Below the pieces are notes generated by a model. It saw only the letters and a list, made by a program, of their open reading frames with translations. It had not been told where the DNA came from and ran no database searches. A DNA stretch of 6,939 nucleotides from Maritimibacter sp. GTDB lineage: Bacteria; Pseudomonadota; Alphaproteobacteria; Rhodobacterales; Rhodobacteraceae. The stretch spans positions 2,398-9,336 of the forward strand of contig JAGRMP010000050.1 of NCBI GenBank assembly GCA_020441225.1. The letters run 5' to 3'. Of the stretch, positions 5,121 through 6,939 are shown piece after piece; position 1 is the first letter of the stretch, and each line of letters starts with the position of its first letter. The position numbers and the translations under genes were made by a program.

Positions 5121-6002
5121 ATGCCTTCGCGTTCCAAAGCCACGAAATACAGACTTGAGAACGCGGTGCTCGCCAGCCCGACGGTGCTGTTCCTGCTCGC
5201 GATCCTCGGCTTTCCGGTGATCCTCAGCCTCGTCTACGGGTTTTCCGAAACCACCTTTCAGACCCTGACGACGCCCGAATTCACCGGGCTCCAGAACTTC
5301 CGCGAGGTGATCGCCGACGACACCTTCTGGAACGCGGCCTGGTTCTCGCTGCGCTTCGGCACGATCACCGCGCTCCTCGAATGCGCGCTCGGGCTCCTGC
5401 TCGCGGTCTATCTCGCGCCGCTTGCCCAGCGGCACGGCTGGATCGTCGCCGTACTCATCATCCCGATGATCGTCGCGCCGGCGATGATGGGGCTGATGTA
5501 CCGGCTGGTGCTGCATGAATTCGCCGGCTCGGTCCCGCATTATCTCTACAGCTGGTTCGGGTCGTCACCCGCCTTCCTCGCGCCCAGGAACGTCTTCTAC
5601 ACCGTGGTCGTCGCCGAGACCCTGCAGTGGACGCCCTTCGCCTTTCTGCTGTTCCTCACCGCCTACCAGTCGATCCCGCAGGAGATGCGCGAGGCGGCGG
5701 CGGTGGACGGCACCCGTCCCTGGCGGCAGTTCTGGAAGATCGAACTGCCGCTCATGGTGCCGACGCTGTTCGTCGCGGTCTTTATCCGCTTCATCGACGG
5801 CTTCCGGGTGTTCGACAATATCTACACGCTGGTGGGTTCCGGCCCCGGCGGCTCGACCACCTCGATGTCGATCTACATCTACGAGACCTTCCTGCGCCGG
5901 GGCGAAATCGGCAAGGCGATGGCGGCGGCGATCCTGCTGTTCGGCTCGGCCTTTGTCGTGCTCTCGGTCGCGCAATGGCTGCTCAGGAGGAAGGCGCAAT
6001 GA
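5121..6002 (+). CDS. ABC transporter permease 1 (MalF/UgpA-like, CUT1 type)
   Basis: A 293-residue inner-membrane permease with six likely membrane segments, at roughly 17-40, 74-99, 106-129, 158-181, 211-230 and 264-287. The cytoplasmic EAA loop that docks on the ATPase is clear: EAAAVDGTRPWRQFWKIELP at 191-210. The segment TLVGSGPGGSTTSMSIYIYETFLRRGEIGKAMAAA (236-270) is typical of the MalF/UgpA side of CUT1 importers. The N-terminus (SRSKATKYRLENAVLASPTVLFLL) matches short MalF-like proteins without the large periplasmic loop of E. coli MalF. The start at 5121 has AGAGGA at 5105-5110, 10 bases upstream. The stop overlaps the next start as ATGA (5999-6002). It forms a heterodimer with the next permease; the substrate is inferred to be an amino sugar from the operon. 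Confidence 0.93.
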   Translation: MPSRSKATKYRLENAVLASPTVLFLLAILGFPVILSLVYGFSETTFQTLTTPEFTGLQNFREVIADDTFWNAAWFSLRFGTITALLECALGLLLAVYLAPLAQRHGWIVAVLIIPMIVAPAMMGLMYRLVLHEFAGSVPHYLYSWFGSSPAFLAPRNVFYTVVVAETLQWTPFAFLLFLTAYQSIPQEMREAAAVDGTRPWRQFWKIELPLMVPTLFVAVFIRFIDGFRVFDNIYTLVGSGPGGSTTSMSIYIYETFLRRGEIGKAMAAAILLFGSAFVVLSVAQWLLRRKAQ

Positions 6003-6826
6003 GACGCCGCATGGCCCCACGCTGGATCGTCTTCGCGATTGCCGCTTTCGTGCTCAATTTCCCGGTGCTGTCCACCTTCATCACCGCCTTCAAGAGCTCC
6101 AGGGAAGTGAGCCGCAACCCGTCGCTCTGGATCGAGGCGCCGACGCTCGAGAACTTCGCCACCGTGCTCACGATCAGCGACCGGCTCAACGTCTACCACT
6201 ACCTGTGGAACTCGCTCGTCGCGGCGCTGATCGGGGCGATCCTGCCGATGATCGTGGCCTTTCCGCTGGCCTGGCCGATGGTGCGGCGCGGGCTCGGGCG
6301 CGGCGTGCTGTTCCCGCTCGTGGTCAACCTGCGCGCCCTGCCGCTCATCATCTTCGCGATCCCGCTCTACATGATGTACGCGACCGTGGGCCTCCTCGAC
6401 ACGCGGCTCGGCCTCGGGCTGATCCTCGCCGTGGTCAACCTGCCGCTCACGCTGATGCTGCTCGTCAACGCCGTCGCCGACATCCCCGCCGAGCTCGAAG
6501 AAGCCGCCCGGATGGACGGGGCGCGCACCGGGCGGCTGCTCTTGCGCGTCGTCCTGCCGCTCACCCGGCCCGCGCTCGTCACCACCTTTGTCTTCGGCTT
6601 CATTACCGCCTGGAACGAGTTCCTGTTCGGGCTGATGCTGACCACCCGCGAGGCGGTGCCGATGACGGTGGGAGCCTCGTTCTTCTTCGCGACCTCGGGA
6701 GGCGGCGTGAAATGGGGCGTCGCTGCCGCGGTCATGGTGGTGGCCGCGCTGCCGCCCCTGGTTCTGGGTCTCGTGATGTATCGCCGGATCACCGGTTCGA
6801 TGGTCGCGGGCGCCGTGAAAGGATAA
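5999..6826 (+). CDS. ABC transporter permease 2 (MalG/UgpE-like, CUT1 type)
   Basis: A 275-residue inner-membrane permease, the usual length of MalG-type subunits, with hydrophobic segments at about 9-30, 71-96, 103-128, 138-159, 192-213 and 239-261. The N-terminal pattern NFPVLSTFITAFKSSREV (20-37) with NPSLWIEAPTLENF (40-53) is characteristic. The EAA loop is EEAARMDGARTGRLLLRVVLP (167-187). WNEFLFGLMLT (205-215) and the C-terminus ITGSMVAGAVKG (264-275) are hallmark MalG-group features. The start is ATG 5999: it overlaps the stop of permease 1 by four bases and has AGGAGG (5985-5990) 8 bases upstream. Longer in-frame starts would lie deep inside permease 1. It pairs with permease 1 to form the transmembrane channel. 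Confidence 0.94.
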   Translation: MRRRMAPRWIVFAIAAFVLNFPVLSTFITAFKSSREVSRNPSLWIEAPTLENFATVLTISDRLNVYHYLWNSLVAALIGAILPMIVAFPLAWPMVRRGLGRGVLFPLVVNLRALPLIIFAIPLYMMYATVGLLDTRLGLGLILAVVNLPLTLMLLVNAVADIPAELEEAARMDGARTGRLLLRVVLPLTRPALVTTFVFGFITAWNEFLFGLMLTTREAVPMTVGASFFFATSGGGVKWGVAAAVMVVAALPPLVLGLVMYRRITGSMVAGAVKG

Positions 6827-6829
6827 GTC

Positions 6830-6939
6830 ATGTCGGAAATCCGCCTTGAAAACCTGGTGAAATCCTTCGGCGCTGCGGACGTCATCAAGGACGTGTCGCT
6901 GACCGTCGCCGAGCGCGAGTTCTGCGTCTTCGTCGGCCC
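6830..6939 (+). CDS. ABC transporter ATP-binding protein, N-terminal end (partial; UgpC/MalK type)
   Basis: The first 36 codons of the importer ATPase, cut by the window end. MSEIRLENLVKSFG, then VIKDVSLTVAEREFCVFVG, is the standard start of MalK/UgpC-type subunits. F13 takes the place of the A-loop aromatic residue that stacks on adenine, and the final VG(P) is the approach to the Walker A motif, which lies just outside. The gene begins 3 bases after permease 2 with AAAGGA (6818-6823) 6 bases before the ATG. It powers the two permeases. Whether it carries the C-terminal regulatory (TOBE-type) domain usual in this group cannot be seen. Confidence 0.93.
   Translation, partial: MSEIRLENLVKSFGAADVIKDVSLTVAEREFCVFVG

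Noticed and set aside
3627..5540. A 637-codon open reading frame on the minus strand
   Set aside because: It lies wholly antisense to the end of nanK, the binding-protein gene and the start of permease 1, which have clear family motifs, signal peptide and ribosome binding sites. Its translation is rich in Arg, Gly, Glu and His with no recognisable domain, typical of an open shadow frame in GC-rich DNA.
5515..6849. A 444-codon plus-strand frame across both permeases
   Set aside because: It is out of frame with permeases that have EAA motifs and membrane segments; its product is a run of Arg, Pro and Ser codons with no membrane pattern.

Overview
The window is GC-rich, densely packed DNA with every supported gene on the + strand. 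Gene content (glutaryl-CoA dehydrogenase next to a CaiB-type CoA-transferase, then an amino-sugar operon with a CUT1-type ABC importer) and the strong G/C bias at third codon positions suggest an alphaproteobacterium, perhaps of the Rhodobacteraceae or a related family. That placement is inference; there is no rRNA or other phylogenetic marker here.

Layout. (1) Positions 1-1241 are the end of a glutarate or lysine-degradation module. It holds the last 29 codons of glutaryl-CoA dehydrogenase, including its catalytic YEGT glutamate, followed 9 bases later by a complete CaiB/BaiF-family CoA-transferase, probably the enzyme that activates glutarate with CoA. (2) Positions 1242-1341 are a boundary with a weak terminator-like hairpin and an operator-like site. 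(3) Positions 1342-2106 encode a GntR-family (HutC/UTRA) repressor-type regulator. (4) Positions 2107-2198 hold a second copy of the operator-like site, a TTGACA -35 element and a strong ribosome binding site. (5) Positions 2199-6939 are a tight operon: nanE (ManNAc-6-P 2-epimerase), nanK (ROK-family ManNAc kinase), a periplasmic sugar-binding protein, two membrane permeases and the first 36 codons of the ATPase. The nanE/nanK and permease/permease junctions are ATGA overlaps. The others are gaps of 1, 63 and 3 bases.

How it works together (inference). The binding protein captures an amino sugar in the periplasm, and the two permeases plus the UgpC/MalK-like ATPase import it. NanK phosphorylates ManNAc to ManNAc-6-P, and NanE converts that to GlcNAc-6-P for entry into the GlcNAc pathway. 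No sialate lyase (nanA) is visible, so the transported sugar may be ManNAc itself, or sialic acid if nanA lies beyond the window. The regulator probably controls both itself and the operon, because an 18-bp site (16 of 18 identical) lies upstream of both start codons; its effector could be a pathway sugar phosphate.

Nothing here amounts to a wholly new kind of system. The points most worth following are the shared operator, the unassigned importer substrate, and a NanK that lacks the usual ROK cysteine zinc cluster. No tRNA, rRNA, CRISPR array, insertion sequence or attachment site was seen. There is no gene-free stretch longer than about 100 bases.
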